The notes: a model not told the origin generated them from the sequence alone. DNA of 64,000 bases from Siphonodentalium dalli (GCA_032622095.1 CP136068.1:117601509-117665508), one strand, 5' to 3'; positions 11,935 to 25,440 are shown, numbered from the stretch's first letter. Numbers and translations: made by a program.

Positions 11935-13501
11935 GTAAGAACTGGTAACAATTATTTCTGTTTGTTTGTTTTGTTTTATACATATATGCTCATTAGTCAT
12001 GCACACACTAATTTTAATATGTGACACTGTTCGTGCTGCCGCTTGCCAAATTTTCAAAAGACAAACAAAATTCAATTCACAAAAAAATCTATTTGGCAAT
12101 CGTTTTTGACACAAGTGGGGTTTTACTTCTGTGATGTGAACCATCTATCAACAAAACATAATCGAAGGTGGTTGTCCCTTACGTGTGTCGACTCACATCC
12201 ATTACAAGGGGAACCCCGACCAACTTAGCAGGATCTCGCTTAGATACACATGTAACTATAGTTACAGTATATAGTAGCAGTATATAGTAACAATACTAAC
12301 TTGATTTACTATAGCTTATCTTACACGTACGTGTCTGTTGTTAGTTTCTATCTATCTATATTACCTTACTCGTATTTAGATTCGCGCACCCGTCGATAAA
12401 TAGTACGAATCTGAAATTAAAAATGTACCACCCGGATCTAGACTCAGACTTTGATTAATAATATATAACACGCAGTTTAATTAGCTTTTAGCTACAGTAT
12501 GTCAACACCATTATCCTTTGTTTGTGCTCAACACAATATTTTATGTCAATTTCCGACACAACCCAAACAAATTTAGCTAGTTCCATCTTCCGACACAACC
12601 TAACAAAATTTATGTCAATTTCTGACACAAATTAACAAAATTTATGTCAATTTCCGACACAGCCTAACAAAATTTAGCTAGTTGCATAGAAATAATTACA
12701 TAAGAAATCGGATTCCGACCTGTGCCTACGCTCTCCATACTTTCCAAATATCTATATTACCTTACTCGTATTTAAATTCGCGCACCCGTCGATAAATAGT
12801 ACGAATCTGAAATTAAAAATGTACCACCCGGAAAACAAGAGAATTGTGTTAATGAGTTACATAATATACATTATGAAACGTTTGGCACATTACGTTTGAC
12901 AATTTTACGCCTTTATATACATGTAGGCCTATATTTACATTCATTCAACCAATAGGAAACCCATAACTCAATCCCAAGCGACGTACACATCATGGTAATT
13001 TGGAATAGCCTTGATAATATATCCCAAAAGTGTGCATCTATATATAGATACGTTTGTAACATCACAAATCATATAAATGCATCAAATTCTAAAACCGCCT
13101 CGTTTTTATTGTAATGGTCGCAGAAAAAGAAATATATTATTTTGTAGACTTCGGAATAATTGGAGCGACTTAATTGGCGACAATTTTAAAAATCGTTTGA
13201 TAACTAATCCAAATTGTGCAATTTTTCTGTGATTCCTTTCCTCATACCTCAGAACCAACCTAACTTTTACTAATCATTATTATTCGAGTTGTTTCAGCCT
13301 GGACATATCCCTTATTATTCCTGATTATTTTGTGTAATCCTTTCATTTATGCGTCAGTTCTGGCCCGTTTTTGTTAATTTGGTCATCAATAAGGGGAGAT
13401 GAGCTTTTCTAAGTTTACATATCTTGTGCTCCCATACCCATTGTTCATCCTACTGTTTATCTTTCACTCATAAACAACCACGTACGTATTCATCTAGGCT
13501 T
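11935..13501. other. Intron 1, 5' part, with local repeats
   Basis: No exon was recognised. An 80-bp segment beginning ATCTATATTACCTTACTCGT occurs at about 12353-12433 and again at 12751-12833. Between the copies, from 12540 to 12690, there is a short tandem repeat with the motif TTATGTCAATTTCCGACACA at about 45-bp spacing. Confidence 0.5.
12353..12833. repeat. 80-bp direct duplication flanking a ~45-bp tandem repeat
   Basis: Both copies contain TTCGCGCACCCGTCGATAAA and end at GTACCACCCGGA. They are nearly identical over 80 bp. The interior motif AATTTATGTCAATTTC...GACACA is repeated three to four times. The arrangement could be a solo terminal repeat pair of a small element or a local duplication; I cannot tell which. 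Confidence 0.6.
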
Positions 13502-13512
13502 CATTTGGTATC

Positions 13513-13826
13513 CGGGGTCTCGGTGGCTCAATCGGTTAGGGGTACAACTCCAAGCCGTTTCGCCCTCCAGCGCTGGCGATAAGGGTTCAAATCCACATGT
13601 TTCCGTCGTGGACTTTGTAGCTCGAAATCGTTATCTGGTGGAGTTACCAGTTACTCGCCGATGGCCGGTGGTTTGCCGCACATGGTTGACGAGTTTATCA
13701 GCCATTGAAATCACTGTCAGATTAGTCGCAAGTGTGTGGATTTCCTCCTCCACTAAAACTGGCAATGTCGTGATATGTCCTTAGTTGCTAAAGCGACAAT
13801 AAACCCCAATCAATCAATCGATCAAT
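13513..13826 (+). mobile_element. tRNA-derived SINE with 11-bp target duplication
   Basis: The head (13513-13595) carries RNA polymerase III promoter boxes: an A-box-like TGGCTCAATCGGTTAGG and a B-box-like GGTTCAAATCC, spaced as in a tRNA gene. The body contains a conserved-looking segment (TTTCCTCCTCCACTAAAAC) resembling the central domain of invertebrate SINEs. The tail is an (AATC)n simple repeat. The perfect direct repeat CATTTGGTATC occurs at 13502-13512 and 13827-13837, as expected for LINE-driven insertion. It lies in the plus orientation inside intron 1 of the lectin gene. Confidence 0.85.
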
Positions 13827-13853
13827 CATTTGGTATCTACAGTATATATAATA

Positions 13854-14657
13854 CTAGAAGGTGACCCGACTTCGTCCGGGCTTTGACCTTGAATTAACCA
13901 TTTTGAAGGTCAAGGTCAGGTGGGGTCAAACACCAACACCCCCAAAATGGTGGAAATCGGCCCAGCGGATACCGGGAAATCGGCCCAGCGGATACCGAGA
14001 TACCATATGCATCAAATTTCGTCCGTAAAAATCCGCCAGTTTAACCCGATTTGATTTCCACTCAAGTATATAAACGCGCCTCATATACACACGCTCATTA
14101 ATTATCAAGTTTCAACGTAAAGATAAATTACCATCGGTGCCCGAGATATCGCCAAGACGTCTGAAACAGTCAAATCCATCGGCCGGTTAAGTGTTAACGT
14201 GAGCTAACGTTATGACTTCTAACGACGTCATAGAAGTTACGCATTGTTTTTATCCTGAAGGAAGATAGTACCACTTCTTCTTGATAATTGAGGCAGATAA
14301 CTAAAACTGATACATACGCATTATATATCGTTGGAAAGAGGAAACACGAACGATTCTCACAGTGTCATTATTATGACTGGCATTTTATTATTCGCGCTGT
14401 TTCGAATCGATTTGTAAGCACCGAACTCAAATGAAAGTCCCGTAACACAGCGTAAAAACAGATTTGACCTCGGCACGTGAAAATTTGACCTCGGATCTGA
14501 ATATCAATAGGCCTATGTCACCCCCCGGCCGAAAATACCCCCACATAACAAGTTTCATCGAAATCCGGTCGGCCGTTTTCGAGTTCATCGATTACACACA
14601 CACACAAACACACACACAAACACACACACAAACAGATCTTCCAAAATATATAATAGA
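13854..14657 (-). mobile_element. Helitron-like element, minus-strand train, copy A
   Basis: Read on the minus strand, the element starts with TATATATTTTGGAAGATCTG followed by a (TGTGTTTG)n microsatellite. It ends with a hairpin around GCCCGGACGAAGTCGGG, then TCACCTT and CTAG before T. This is the same plan as the plus-strand family at 26-31 kb but with different interior sequence. It is ~800 bp and carries no coding sequence. The interior motif AGGTCAAGGTCA is repeated near the 3' end. Confidence 0.7.
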
Positions 14658-15463
14658 CTAGAAGGTGACCCGACTTCGTCCGGGCTTTGACCTTGAATTG
14701 ACCATTTTGAAGGTCATGGTCAGGTGGGGTCAAACACCAACACCCCAAAAATGGTGGAAATCGGCCCAGCGGATACCGGGAAATCGGCCCAGCGGATACC
14801 GAGATACCCTATGCATCAAATTTCGTCCGTAAAAATCCGCCAGTTTAACCCGATTTGATTTCCACTCAAGTATATAAACGCGCCTCATATACACACGCTC
14901 ATTAATTATCAAGTTTCAACGTAAAGATAAATTACCATCGGTGCCCGAGATATCGCCAAGACGTCTGAAACAGTCAAATGCATCGGCCGGTTAAGCGTTA
15001 ACGTGATCTAACGTTATGACATCTAACGACGTCATAGAAGTTACGCATTGTTTTTATCCTGATGGAAGATAGTACCAATTCTTCTTGATAATTGAGGCAG
15101 ATAACTAAAACGGATACATACGCATTATATATCGTTGGAAAGAGGAAACACGAAAGATTCTCACAGTGTCATTATTATGACTGGCATTTTATTATTCGCG
15201 CTGTTTCGAATCAATTTGTAAGCACCGAACTCAAATGAAAGTCCCGTAACACAGCGTAAAAACAGATTTGACCTCGGCACGTGAAAAGTTGACATCGGAT
15301 CTGAAAATCAATAGGCCTATGTCACCCCCCGGCCGAAAATACCCCCTCATACCAAGTTTCATCGAAATCGGGTCGGCCGTTTTCGATTTCATCGATTACA
15401 CACACACACACAAACACACACACAAACACACACACAAACAGATCTTCCAAAATATATAATAGA
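14658..15463 (-). mobile_element. Helitron-like element, minus-strand train, copy B
   Basis: Head-to-tail copy of the preceding element, differing by scattered substitutions and in microsatellite length. The junction is exact: the CTAG 3' terminus of this copy is directly followed by the head of copy A. Confidence 0.7.
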
Positions 15464-16243
15464 CTAGAAGGTGACCCGACTTCGTCCGGGCTTTGACCTT
15501 GAATTGACCATTTTGAAGGTCATGGTCAGGTGGGGTCAAACACCAACACCCCAAAAATGGTGGAATTCGGCCCAGCGGATACCGGGAAATCGGCCCAGCG
15601 GATACCGAGATACCCTATGCATCAAATTTCGTCCGTAAAAATCCGCCAGTTTAACCCGATTTGATTTCCACTCAAGTATATAAACGCGCCTCATATACAC
15701 ACGCTCATTAATTATCAAGTTTCAACGTAAAGATAAATTACCATCGGTGCCCGAGATATCGCCAAGACGTCTGAAACAGTCAAATGCATCGGCCGGTTAA
15801 GCGTTAACGTGATCTAACGTTATGACCTCTAACGACGTCATAGAAGTTACGCATTGTTTTTATCCTGATGGAAGATAGTACCACTTCTTCTTGATAATTG
15901 AGGCAGATAACTAAAACGGATACATACGCATTATATATCGTTGGAAAGATGAAACACGAAAGATTCTCACAGTGTCATTATTATGACTGGCATTTTATTA
16001 TTCGCGCTGTTTCGAATCGATTTGTAAGCACCGAACTCAAATGAAAGTCCCGTAACACAGCGTAAAAACAGATTTGACCTCGGCACGTGAAAAGTTGACC
16101 TCGGCCCATGCCACCACCCGGCCGAAAATACCCCCACATACCAAGTTTCATCGAAATCGGCTGGGCCGTTTCGAGTCCATCGCGATCACACAGACACACA
16201 CACACACACACACACAAACAGATCTTCCAAAATATATAATAGA
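15464..16243 (-). mobile_element. Helitron-like element, minus-strand train, copy C
   Basis: Same family, with a slightly different segment next to the microsatellite (CACCACCCGGCCGAAAATAC). It joins copy B without spacer. Confidence 0.7.
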
Positions 16244-16991
16244 CTAGAAGGTGACCCGACTTCGTCCGGACTTTGACCTTGAATTGTCCATTTTGGAGGT
16301 CAAGGTCAAGTGGGGTAACGATTTGACCAGTCCAAAACACTGCCCAGACAAAAGTACCCGACAAACGTGCCCGTCGAAATCCATCCGGTTTTACCAGATT
16401 TGACCTTGAATTGATCATTTTGAAGGTCAAGGTCAGGTCGGGGTCACGATATGGCCCGTCCAAAACAATCAATGGACAAAAGTAACCCCACGTATAAAAT
16501 TTCGTCGAAATCCCATCAAAATTGGCGATTTTACCTTGAAGTTACCCGATTTCAAGGTCACGTCGCACGGGCAAATGAATATGCTTATGAGACTCCCCAT
16601 ACGAAACGACCCCCACATACAAAGTTTCATCGATATCCCGTGATATTCGGGCGTTTGACCTTGATATGACCCGATTTCAAGGTCAAGGTCACGTCGCACG
16701 GGCAAATTAATAGGCATATGTCACTCCCCGGCCGAACATATCCCCACATACCAAGTGTCAACGAAATCCCGTGATATTCGGGCGTTTGACCTTGAAATGA
16801 CCCGATTTAAAGGTCAAGGTCACGTCGCACGGACAAATTAATAGGCCCATGCCACCCCACGGCCGAAAATACCCCCACATACCAAGTTTCATCGAAATCG
16901 GGTCGGCCGTTTTCGAGTCCATCGCGAACACACACACACACACACCCTCACACACACACACACACAAAGATCTTCCAAAATATATAATAGA
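16244..16991 (-). mobile_element. Helitron-like element, minus-strand train, variant copy D with 131-bp tandem units
   Basis: The terminal sequences are shared with copies A-C but the interior differs. GGTCACGTCGCACGG recurs at about 16557, 16688 and 16819, a ~131-bp period. These units belong to a sub-family in which the core has been replaced by tandem repeats. Confidence 0.65.
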
Positions 16992-17152
16992 CTAGAAGGT
17001 GACCCGACTTCGTCCGGGCTTTGACCTTGAATTGTCTATTTTGAAGGCCAAGGTCAAGTGGGGTCACGATTTGACCCGTCCAAAACACTGCCCGAACAAA
17101 AGTCCCGACAAAAGTACCCGTCGAAATCCATCCGGTTTTACCCGATTTGACA
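16992..17152 (-). mobile_element. Truncated Helitron-like 3' end
   Basis: About 160 bp matching the 3' end of copy D, broken off where the next copy's terminus (TAGTAGAAGGTGACCCGAC) begins. Confidence 0.6.
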
Positions 17153-17922
17153 TAGTAGAAGGTGACCCGACTTCGTCCGGGCTTTGACCTTGAATTGACC
17201 ATTTTGAAGGTCAATGTCAGGTGGTGTCAAACACCAACACCCCAAAAATGGTGGAAATCGGCCCAGCGGATACCGGGCAATCGGCCCAGCGGATACCGAG
17301 ATACCCTATGCATCAAATTTCGTCCGTAAAAATCCGCCAGTTTAACCCGATTTGATTTCCACTCAAGTATATAAACGCGCCTCATATACACACGCTCATT
17401 AATTATCAAGTTTCAACGTAAAGATAAATTACCATCGGTGCCCGAGATATCGCCAAGACGTCTGAAACAGTCAAATGCATCGGCCGGTTAAGCGTTAACG
17501 TGATCTAACGTTATGACCTCTAACGACGTCATAGAAGTTACGCATTGTTTTTATCCTGATGGAAGATAGTACCACTTCTTCTTGATAATTGAGGCAGATA
17601 ACTAAAACGGATACATACGCATTATATATCGTTGGAAAGAGGAAATACGAAAGATTCTCACAGTGTCATTATTATGACTGGCGTTTTATTATTCGCGCTG
17701 TTTCGAATCGATTTGTAAGCACCGAACTCAAATGAAAGTCCCGTAACACAGCGTAAAAACAGATTTGACCTCGGCACGTGAAAAGTTCCCGGGTCGAATT
17801 ACGTGTCCGTACCAAGTTTGGTCGATATCGGTCCAGTCGTGTTCGAGTCCATCGCGAACACACACACACACACACCCACACACACACATACAAACACACA
17901 GATCTTCCAAAATATATAATAG
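17153..17922 (-). mobile_element. Helitron-like element, minus-strand train, last copy
   Basis: Nearly identical to copies A-C over most of its length, with a variant next to the microsatellite. It is the outermost member of the train on its 5' side and ends at AATATATAATAG. The CTAG terminus is altered to GTAG at the junction with the truncated copy. Confidence 0.65.
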
Positions 17923-19936
17923 ATGTCATCAATCATGGTAACCTCGACGATGTGGAAATGTTGAAATACTTGTAAGAAATACACATAATCTAGGTTGCAT
18001 GTGCATGACAGCACGTCCCCTATATATTAACCACCATGAAGTGACAGTGACCAAACAGTCTGCGTTAGTTATGTCTTCACAACCGCAGCCAAGTCAGTTG
18101 AATTCGCTGTTGTGGTTTTCAACTTTCTTTGTTAATTTCATTGATGTCCAGTCCGTAACAATTTCCATATATGAATAATTATTTGGAGCATATTCACATC
18201 CATCATCGCAACAACATGATGATGCAGTTATGTTCTACATGATGTAAATCCGCCGTGTTCGTGCTTAATATACACATGTGTCTTCAGAAACGACTATAAA
18301 CTGAAACCGTCATATATCATCACATCCAGGATTTTTACGCAGCTAGCTCGAATTCAAAACTTAGTGAAACAATAGTACGGCATAATTTTAAAAACGATTA
18401 TGGTATACAGTATATACCTATATAGAAACATTACCCTTTAAATTTTCGTACGCGTCTTGGCAATCTATAGATACATGAGCTGAACGATGTTATTCGACAT
18501 GATGCAAACTCAATTGTTCTTGCCATGAATTTCCGTTTCTGTTGTTGCATTCTTGTCATTTTATAGCAATGTATTGTCAAGTTTTGTATACGGGAGACGG
18601 GCTACCCAAGTTGAGATAACTTGTGCCCGATCCCTTTCGTGCATTCTTATACGAATAAAATATGTTTAAAATAAAGCATAGGTTGCAAATCGGCTTGAGT
18701 TATCAGTGGAAAGTTAGGTGCTAATTGAATTTTACGTACAATGGTATTTCGGTCTGGTTCCAGTACTTTATATAGGGAATATTTAAAGTAAATGGTCACC
18801 CTTCAGTCACGTCCCTGACCACGTATAATTGGGCCACCAGGAGGTCACGCCAACCCTGTTCTCGATTACCCCCTCAACGTAGCAAATATAGTCCACGGAC
18901 CAGACCACCGACATCCAAACGGTTATCGAAAAGCGACGTCTTATGCGGTTAACAATAAATATATTGCCAATACACAAACAATGTATTTTGTATACAGCGT
19001 TCTGGTAAAATACTACCATGGAAGATGATAACCACCAACATCGATTTTTCGAGAATCATTCAATGAGTGGATACCAGGGTAGAATACCAAACTAAAATCC
19101 TTATTGTGGCAAATTCAACCAAAACGTTTTGCAGCGAATTAAGTAGTGAAATATTGGGTGGGGCAAGTTTACTTACCTGACTTATCTTCATCCTATGTAT
19201 CCCACATGGTCATAACAAACTTCTTTTGCAGCGAAAGTTGTAGAAGCAAGTGAGAAAAAACATGGTTGATTCGGTGACTGATCTTTGTTCAACATATCCC
19301 ATATATGGTAATATATAAAATATTAATTAAGATCCCTATATGCCAACATGCATATGGGTGGCATTATCATCGTTCACTAATATAATTTAGAGATATGTAA
19401 TACAATGAAGGCAGAAACACGGAACATCAAATTTATTACTATATATCCTAATTCCACTATAGTGTACATTGTTTTAGAAAGTGGTAACTGTGAAAGAACA
19501 ATTAAGTTTATTTGTGTGCATTTTCAATCACAGATATTAGTTCTTTTTAGAGGGGAGAGTCCGAATCATGTTCAGGAACAACTTGCAAATTATATACTCT
19601 TACTACGGATTTATTATGGGTATTTATCCTCCACACACTGCCTCTATTGCCTTTTAGGTTAGATTAAACTTATTGTATTACCCATACAAAAAGTATATGA
19701 CAGACAGGGATTAGAGCACATAGATAAGCGCCGCTTGGAAATGTATCTCAGAGTAACAAGACATGTTTGTTCATTTGCGGTGTGATTCAAGTTAGATTTT
19801 CCCAGTACCACACATTCCAGCGTCACTGGGCCGAGTTTCGTAGGGCTATTTATCAACTACGTACGATTAATGTAATAAAGGGGATATTAAATATATAGTG
19901 CTATGTACCTTCAATTGTATTTCCGCATTCGCAATG
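17923..19936. other. Intron 1, nothing recognised
   Basis: AT-rich intronic sequence. I saw no exon with the phase (0 to 1) that would bridge the first two recognised exons of the lectin gene, but a small exon could be missed by eye. Confidence 0.4.
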
Positions 19937-20992
19937 TCATGGGGATCAGGTTATCGTATTTTGTATTTGTATTGTATTTGTAATCAAGAAGTCTATAAGC
20001 CAAAATATTGTATTTCTAGTTAATTACTTTGAAAATTTGATTTTTTAATTACCTTTTTTATTACTTTCGACTGCTTCTTGTAAAAGTATTCTAGAATATA
20101 TTTGTAGAAGGTTGAGCTAAAACATTCGTACTGTAGTATATATTTAAATGGGGCCAACGAATAATCATTTGTATATATATCATTACTGATTACACTGCCA
20201 TCAAGGAACATGTTCACAAATTGTTGCTTCAGTGAAATATATAAGTTAACATACTTATACCAAAACAGTGTGTACTAGTGTTACATCTTGCCAGCTTTAA
20301 AACATCACAACCAATTCAGTCCAGTTACCGGTTATCCCAATAATTGAGTCGGGTATAACATATGATAGAGCATTTTTGAGCTATGCTTTTATGTGAGAAA
20401 ATTTACAAAGATTATTCCTCTGTATTTGGCAATAAACTGGTGTATCTGTTTCACGAAAACGAAATAGGTGGAGTTATATTAGATAACGTCAAATCAGATG
20501 CCACCTATACGACAAAGAATAGTGCAGATAGATACGTTAATTAAACTGACTACGTTTTCTAAAAATCAATACATAGTGATGTTGTTTTGTGTGCTATGAT
20601 ATTTGGAGAATGCCGTTCTATGTCCAACCAAATAATACCAGAACTTCCATATGGCCCAGTTGTGTTGAATATTTACAACTTATATCTAGCACATATGACA
20701 GGGGTTGCATTCAATTTTTTTAAGTTAAATTATTTAGGTTGACTATATTTTTGTGTCTCTTTTTAATATCAAACACGCACTATCAAACTATAATATGAAT
20801 GTCTTCATTGAATACTATCGAAGTATTCTGATGTAATCAAAAAGTATTTGATCACTTTTACAAAGTATTGAATATGTAATGAAATACATCAATTGGAACT
20901 ATTATTTGTATTGTATTTGTAATCATAAAATTGGAAAGTATTTGTATTGTAAACAAATACTTTAGGCATATAATCGCCCATCCCACTAGTGA
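19937..20992. mobile_element. Possible hAT-like non-autonomous element
   Basis: The right end, read on the minus strand, is AGTGGGATGGGCGATTATAT followed by AAGTATTTGTTTACAATACAAATAC, the style of many animal hAT termini. The left end (CATGGGGATCAGGTTATCG then TATTTTGTATTTGTATTGTATTTG) is a degraded partner. No 8-bp duplication is visible, so limits and identity are tentative. Confidence 0.4.
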
Positions 20993-21339
20993 TCTGATAT
21001 ATGATTAAGATATTTGTCACTACAATCACATCTAATTTTTCAATGGGAAATATTCACATGCCGCTTCCCAACTAGAACGTAATTCGGGGGGCTCTGTGTG
21101 CTTAATGAATATATATTTGTAAAAAGTTGCACTGATTGTAATCTAGTGTTAGAGTCTAATTGATGCTATTCGTTGCCGCTTGATATGAAGAAAATCGTTT
21201 TGAAGGTTGGGTTTGCACGGAACGTTTAAATAATTGAGCCGCACTTAAGTTATGATCAGTTTTGTCTGCAACTTCTCGCTGTAGTCCAACAATGAAATAG
21301 TTTGGGGCTTAATTTAGAAAAATATTTGGGAAAGCGATC
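20993..21339. other. Intron 1, nothing recognised
   Basis: Non-repetitive AT-rich sequence between the hAT-like end and the reverse-transcriptase remnant. Confidence 0.4.
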
Positions 21340-21785
21340 ATGTTAAAGGTGTCTTCGGGTTGACAGTGTTTGCCCCAATCATCAAGAAGACGCTATCTTG
21401 GCATTGACGAGTACACCCAGAAACTATTTGGACAGCGTCACATGGAAGGTCATCGGGTTTCTTCAAGGGAGAGTCCGATGCACAGCCCCAAACAGGGCTG
21501 GAATATTCCATTGGGGGTTATATAAATGACAGATAGTGTTTGAAGTGTGCTTCTAAACAAATGTATAAGCTTCCGCAGTTTGGGCAGTCATGATGCTTCT
21601 CTATTACGTATGGTGTTGATGTGTTTATCCCACGAACTGTCCGATGTGAATTGCATCACCTAATGTAGATGCTTACGGGACTAGTGAAATTCCAATGTTT
21701 CCCAACATATTCGGGAACAGATAGGATCGCGCTAGTGGGTCGAGTAACATATACTGCTTTGGTCTTGTCTTGGTACAAATGTAAT
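21340..21785 (-). pseudogene. Decayed non-LTR reverse transcriptase fragment
   Basis: The minus-strand translation contains, across interrupted frames, DKTKAVYVTRP, then LYICLEAHFKHYLSFI and PPMEYSSPVWGCASDSPL. These match the C-terminal (thumb) part of LINE reverse transcriptases, where 'KTK/E-VxxT' and 'SFIRPxxEYxSPVWG' are characteristic. Several stops and frame changes are present, and no endonuclease or catalytic FADD motif remains. It is a 5'-truncated fossil inserted antisense in intron 1. Confidence 0.65.
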
Positions 21786-24700
21786 TGCTATTACGTCAGC
21801 GTTTATGCTATTTTGTAATTCGGGCAAAATCGGAGCCGGTTTTGAAAAGGCACGCATCGTCAGAAAAACGTCGGGTAGGTCATGTAATGTATATCGTTAA
21901 TGTTGAGATAAAAAAAAAACGTCGGTCCCATAACTTAAAGGTACGGTTGGCCTTGGCGGTGGGTATCCTGTGAAAATATTTCCACCCATCAAAAACCGCC
22001 ACAAACAGAAAGAACATCAAAATGTAGACAGACTTTGTCCGTATACAAATAAGAAATATCGCATAAACAGTATGTTATTGTCATTTGTTTGACCATTGTT
22101 ATGTAAACAAAAACATAAAAAGTAACTTTTCTGGTGTTTGTTTATATTATGATGGTAAACATAAAGAGCGTTCTGTGTTGCTGAATTCCTGATATGGAAC
22201 TAATAAAGAGCGTTTATATCATTTGTGAGTGATTAGCCAGTGACACTGTGCTGTCTTCTGTAACACAATCAGGCTCTTGCTTATGTAAAATATAGTAAGT
22301 CTTTATGATAGCATGCTGTTTACGCGATGGTCATGGTATATATGAACGTAACTGTATGCGTTTTAATGTTTGTCTGTTTACGGTGTTTGGAACAAATATG
22401 AATATTTTCGACAACTAAGGCCAATCGTGCCTTTAACCCTGTGGTACTCCAATCGTAATGAGGGTTATATATCGAAAGAGAGCCAGAAATTTTAACCATT
22501 TGTTGCATATTACTAGGGTAGCAATTGAACCAATTAATTGTCGAATACCTTTTTTCAAATACTTTAGCAATGCAGCATACCAAGAAATTAAGTATGTAGT
22601 TATTTGTATCGTGACAATCTCCTTTATTAAATATCAGGATTACATCGGCCTTTTTTCCATTCACGTGGGTATGTTGACGTATATGTATATAATGAGTGAT
22701 TGAATAGTTTCATGAGGGTTTAGAAACGTTGTAACATGTTGTGTTTTTGATGTTGCTGATTTCAGCATGAGCGGTGTCTTTCTCTATCGTCAAACCAGTT
22801 AATTTGAGGACATTTCGGATTCACTAGTTTTTTATAGATTTCAATTTGTTGAGGCCCTAAACTAAAATTCAGGTAGCTGTGTTGGTTCAGGGGGCATACC
22901 GACTCTCCACGGGAAGACCGAGTTTATTATTTCTGCTTTGAGTTTGTCGTCGTCGACGATATAAGTTCGTTAGATGTGATATATAATATAAGTTGTTAAT
23001 GTTATAGTTTCCTAGATACGTCTCTCAATAGTAATATTATTCATGGAATGCTTGTTATTTTCAAAAATAATTTGGGATCTTTTACTAATTACAATAGGCC
23101 CCTTTGGCAAACGTTTTCCTATTATTTGCTTTGTTACGTACGAGTTTCTTTATTATTTAACACAACGATGTTGCCAACATAAATTCTGCGCAATAAACAT
23201 TAAGTGTATTACGCCAACGAGGTTGTATTATGTGGGTACTACTTCGTGACGTACGCATACATGTATATATGCAAATTACCAGTTTTAGGTGATTGTGATT
23301 GCAAGTAATTATCTTGTTTTATTTGCTATGTAAGATGAACACTAACTTTGGCAATGTTGACATATTTTATGTCATATCGGACAATGCATTTTTAAGTTCA
23401 CCACATGGAAGATTGAGTTTGTCCTTATGTACATATGGTGCAATTATATGACATATGGTATCAAATTTTAGGCATAATTCTTCTCTGATAGTCGCTTAAA
23501 ACACTTCTCAAAATCGATATATGTTTGGGGTACCCATTTTATATGTCAGTATTTTACCAGAACGCTGCAATTAAAAAATCTATACTCTACCTTAAATGTG
23601 TCGGTAGGTATTATCTACCAAGAACAAACATACCCTTTGTCTCTTTTGATACCGAGTTTCGGTTTGGTCGATAGACTAATGTAGACCTCAAATTTGAGAA
23701 AAAACGAACAAACAATTGATCCTATATAACAATAATGTGTGACGAACATTAAAATGTTTTCTATCCAATGTGAATTAAAGAACATTTTTAACGTTATATG
23801 TGTGTCACAAAGGGATATAAGCATGATGGAAATATTGTTGCTCTGAAGAACTTCTTCGAAGGGCAGTGTGATACACGTATTCTTTGGTATTTGTTTGCTG
23901 AGATATATATCTTATGATCGCCATAATTATGGGGACAGCACAATCCCAGCTTTTATCGAGCGCATTGGTTGCCCCAGTGTTAAATGGCTACTTGGATCGA
24001 GTTTTTCTTAAGAAACTAAAACCCCAGATGACTAAGAATCCGTGATCAATGCTGATTCTTTGTTGTTGGGACCAGCTATATGATAATGCCTAATGTACAC
24101 ATGGTTAATGTATATTCACCGACCAGCGTTTTATAAAACAGAGAACGCCGGGAATGTCGGTCATGTAATAAGGATGACAACAACAAAAAACAAAAAAGGC
24201 TGAACACAAAACAAAAGTGGAAACCGAACAAAACAGAAGACAAACAAACTCAGCACAAAAACAAGGACCGGTGACGCAGGCGATGGAACTCTGATACGGG
24301 ACAGCATTGTGGAACGACGTTTAGATTTCTTACAATGTGTTTAGACTTCCTCGTTTAAAGGGCGACCTATTCATGCACTGGGTAACCAAAGAGCGGAACG
24401 TTCCTGAATTGTAGTTTCCCGATTGTAACAAAAGAGTTCTTAATCGTCTCATTTGGGAACAGATGACATGAGGTGGTATATTTCGATGACTACATGGCAT
24501 TCATGAAGATTTTAACGTGTGTGGTCTCGCTCCGAAATACACATAATGATATTCGCTTTTGAATTCTTCCCGGTATCGACATCGGCAGATAAATACCTAA
24601 ATGACCTTTCTACATCCATTATAATTATGTCCCGGAAAACGCATTGGAGTCATAATGCTATACAACTTCGCACGCGTTGTTCGTGCCCGAGCGCTTTGTA

Positions 24701-24869
24701 CCTCTTTTTGTATTCATTAAAGTTCCGGGATTCAGGACGGAATAATTATCGACTGTCCGCTACTCTATTGTGCATAACTTTTGATCCCTTGTTACTTATT
24801 TACAATTTATCAATAGTTGTCATTAGCAAACACCGTTGCTGTGTACACAGTATATATCCCCTTATTAAA
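21786..24869. other. Intron 1, nothing recognised
   Basis: No supported exon or element. A CAAAACAAAA-rich simple stretch lies at about 24178-24260. Open frames of up to 152 codons here lack any recognisable motif. Confidence 0.4.
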
Positions 24870-25440
24870 AAACACTCCGGTAAAAGCCAGGTAAACCCTG
24901 ATTTACCAGGCTCTAAGCTGGTAAAATGTCGTAAAAGTCATGTTTCCAATAAAAACACTTTGGTAAAAGACCGGTAAACCATGGTTCTATTCTCGCAAAA
25001 TCAGGTTTACAATGGTATACTATGGCAAAAGCCATGTAAAAACACATGTACAAATAACATACCCTTGCCAATACCAAGTAAATCATGATAAAGTCAGGTT
25101 AACAATGATATACTACGTTAAAAGCCTTGTAAAATGGACATACCCTTGTAAATTCCAATAAATCATGGCAAAGTCATGTTAACAATGATGCATGTATACT
25201 CTAGTAAAAGCCATGTAAAAGCCATGTAAAAGCCATGCAAAAAGGACATAATCTTGTAAATTCCTAGTACAGTCAGGTTAACAATGATAAACTCTGGTAA
25301 AAGCCACGTATACCCATGTAAAAAGACACACACTTGTACATTCCATGCGAGTAAAGGCACGTGTTCCCCACTTTACTCTCGTAAAATGCGTGTGTAACAG
25401 GACATACATGGATAAAACCCATGTAAATCAGATAACCCTG
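24870..25440. repeat. Degenerate tandem repeat, ~80-bp units (GTAAAAGCCATG)
   Basis: Units contain GGTAAAAGCCATGTAAAA, ACATACCCTTGTAAATTCCA and AAGTCAGGTTAACAATGATA. The last motif starts near 25091, 25171 and 25271. At one point GTAAAAGCCAT is itself triplicated (about 25205-25235). Inverted relatives lie at 26030-26190 and 31350-31610, so the arrays may mark arms of an old fold-back element. Confidence 0.6.

Noticed and set aside
24519-24977. A 152-codon plus-strand frame
   Set aside because: No recognisable motif, signal peptide or splice context; it runs into the GTAAAAGCC repeats at its end. Chance cannot be excluded.
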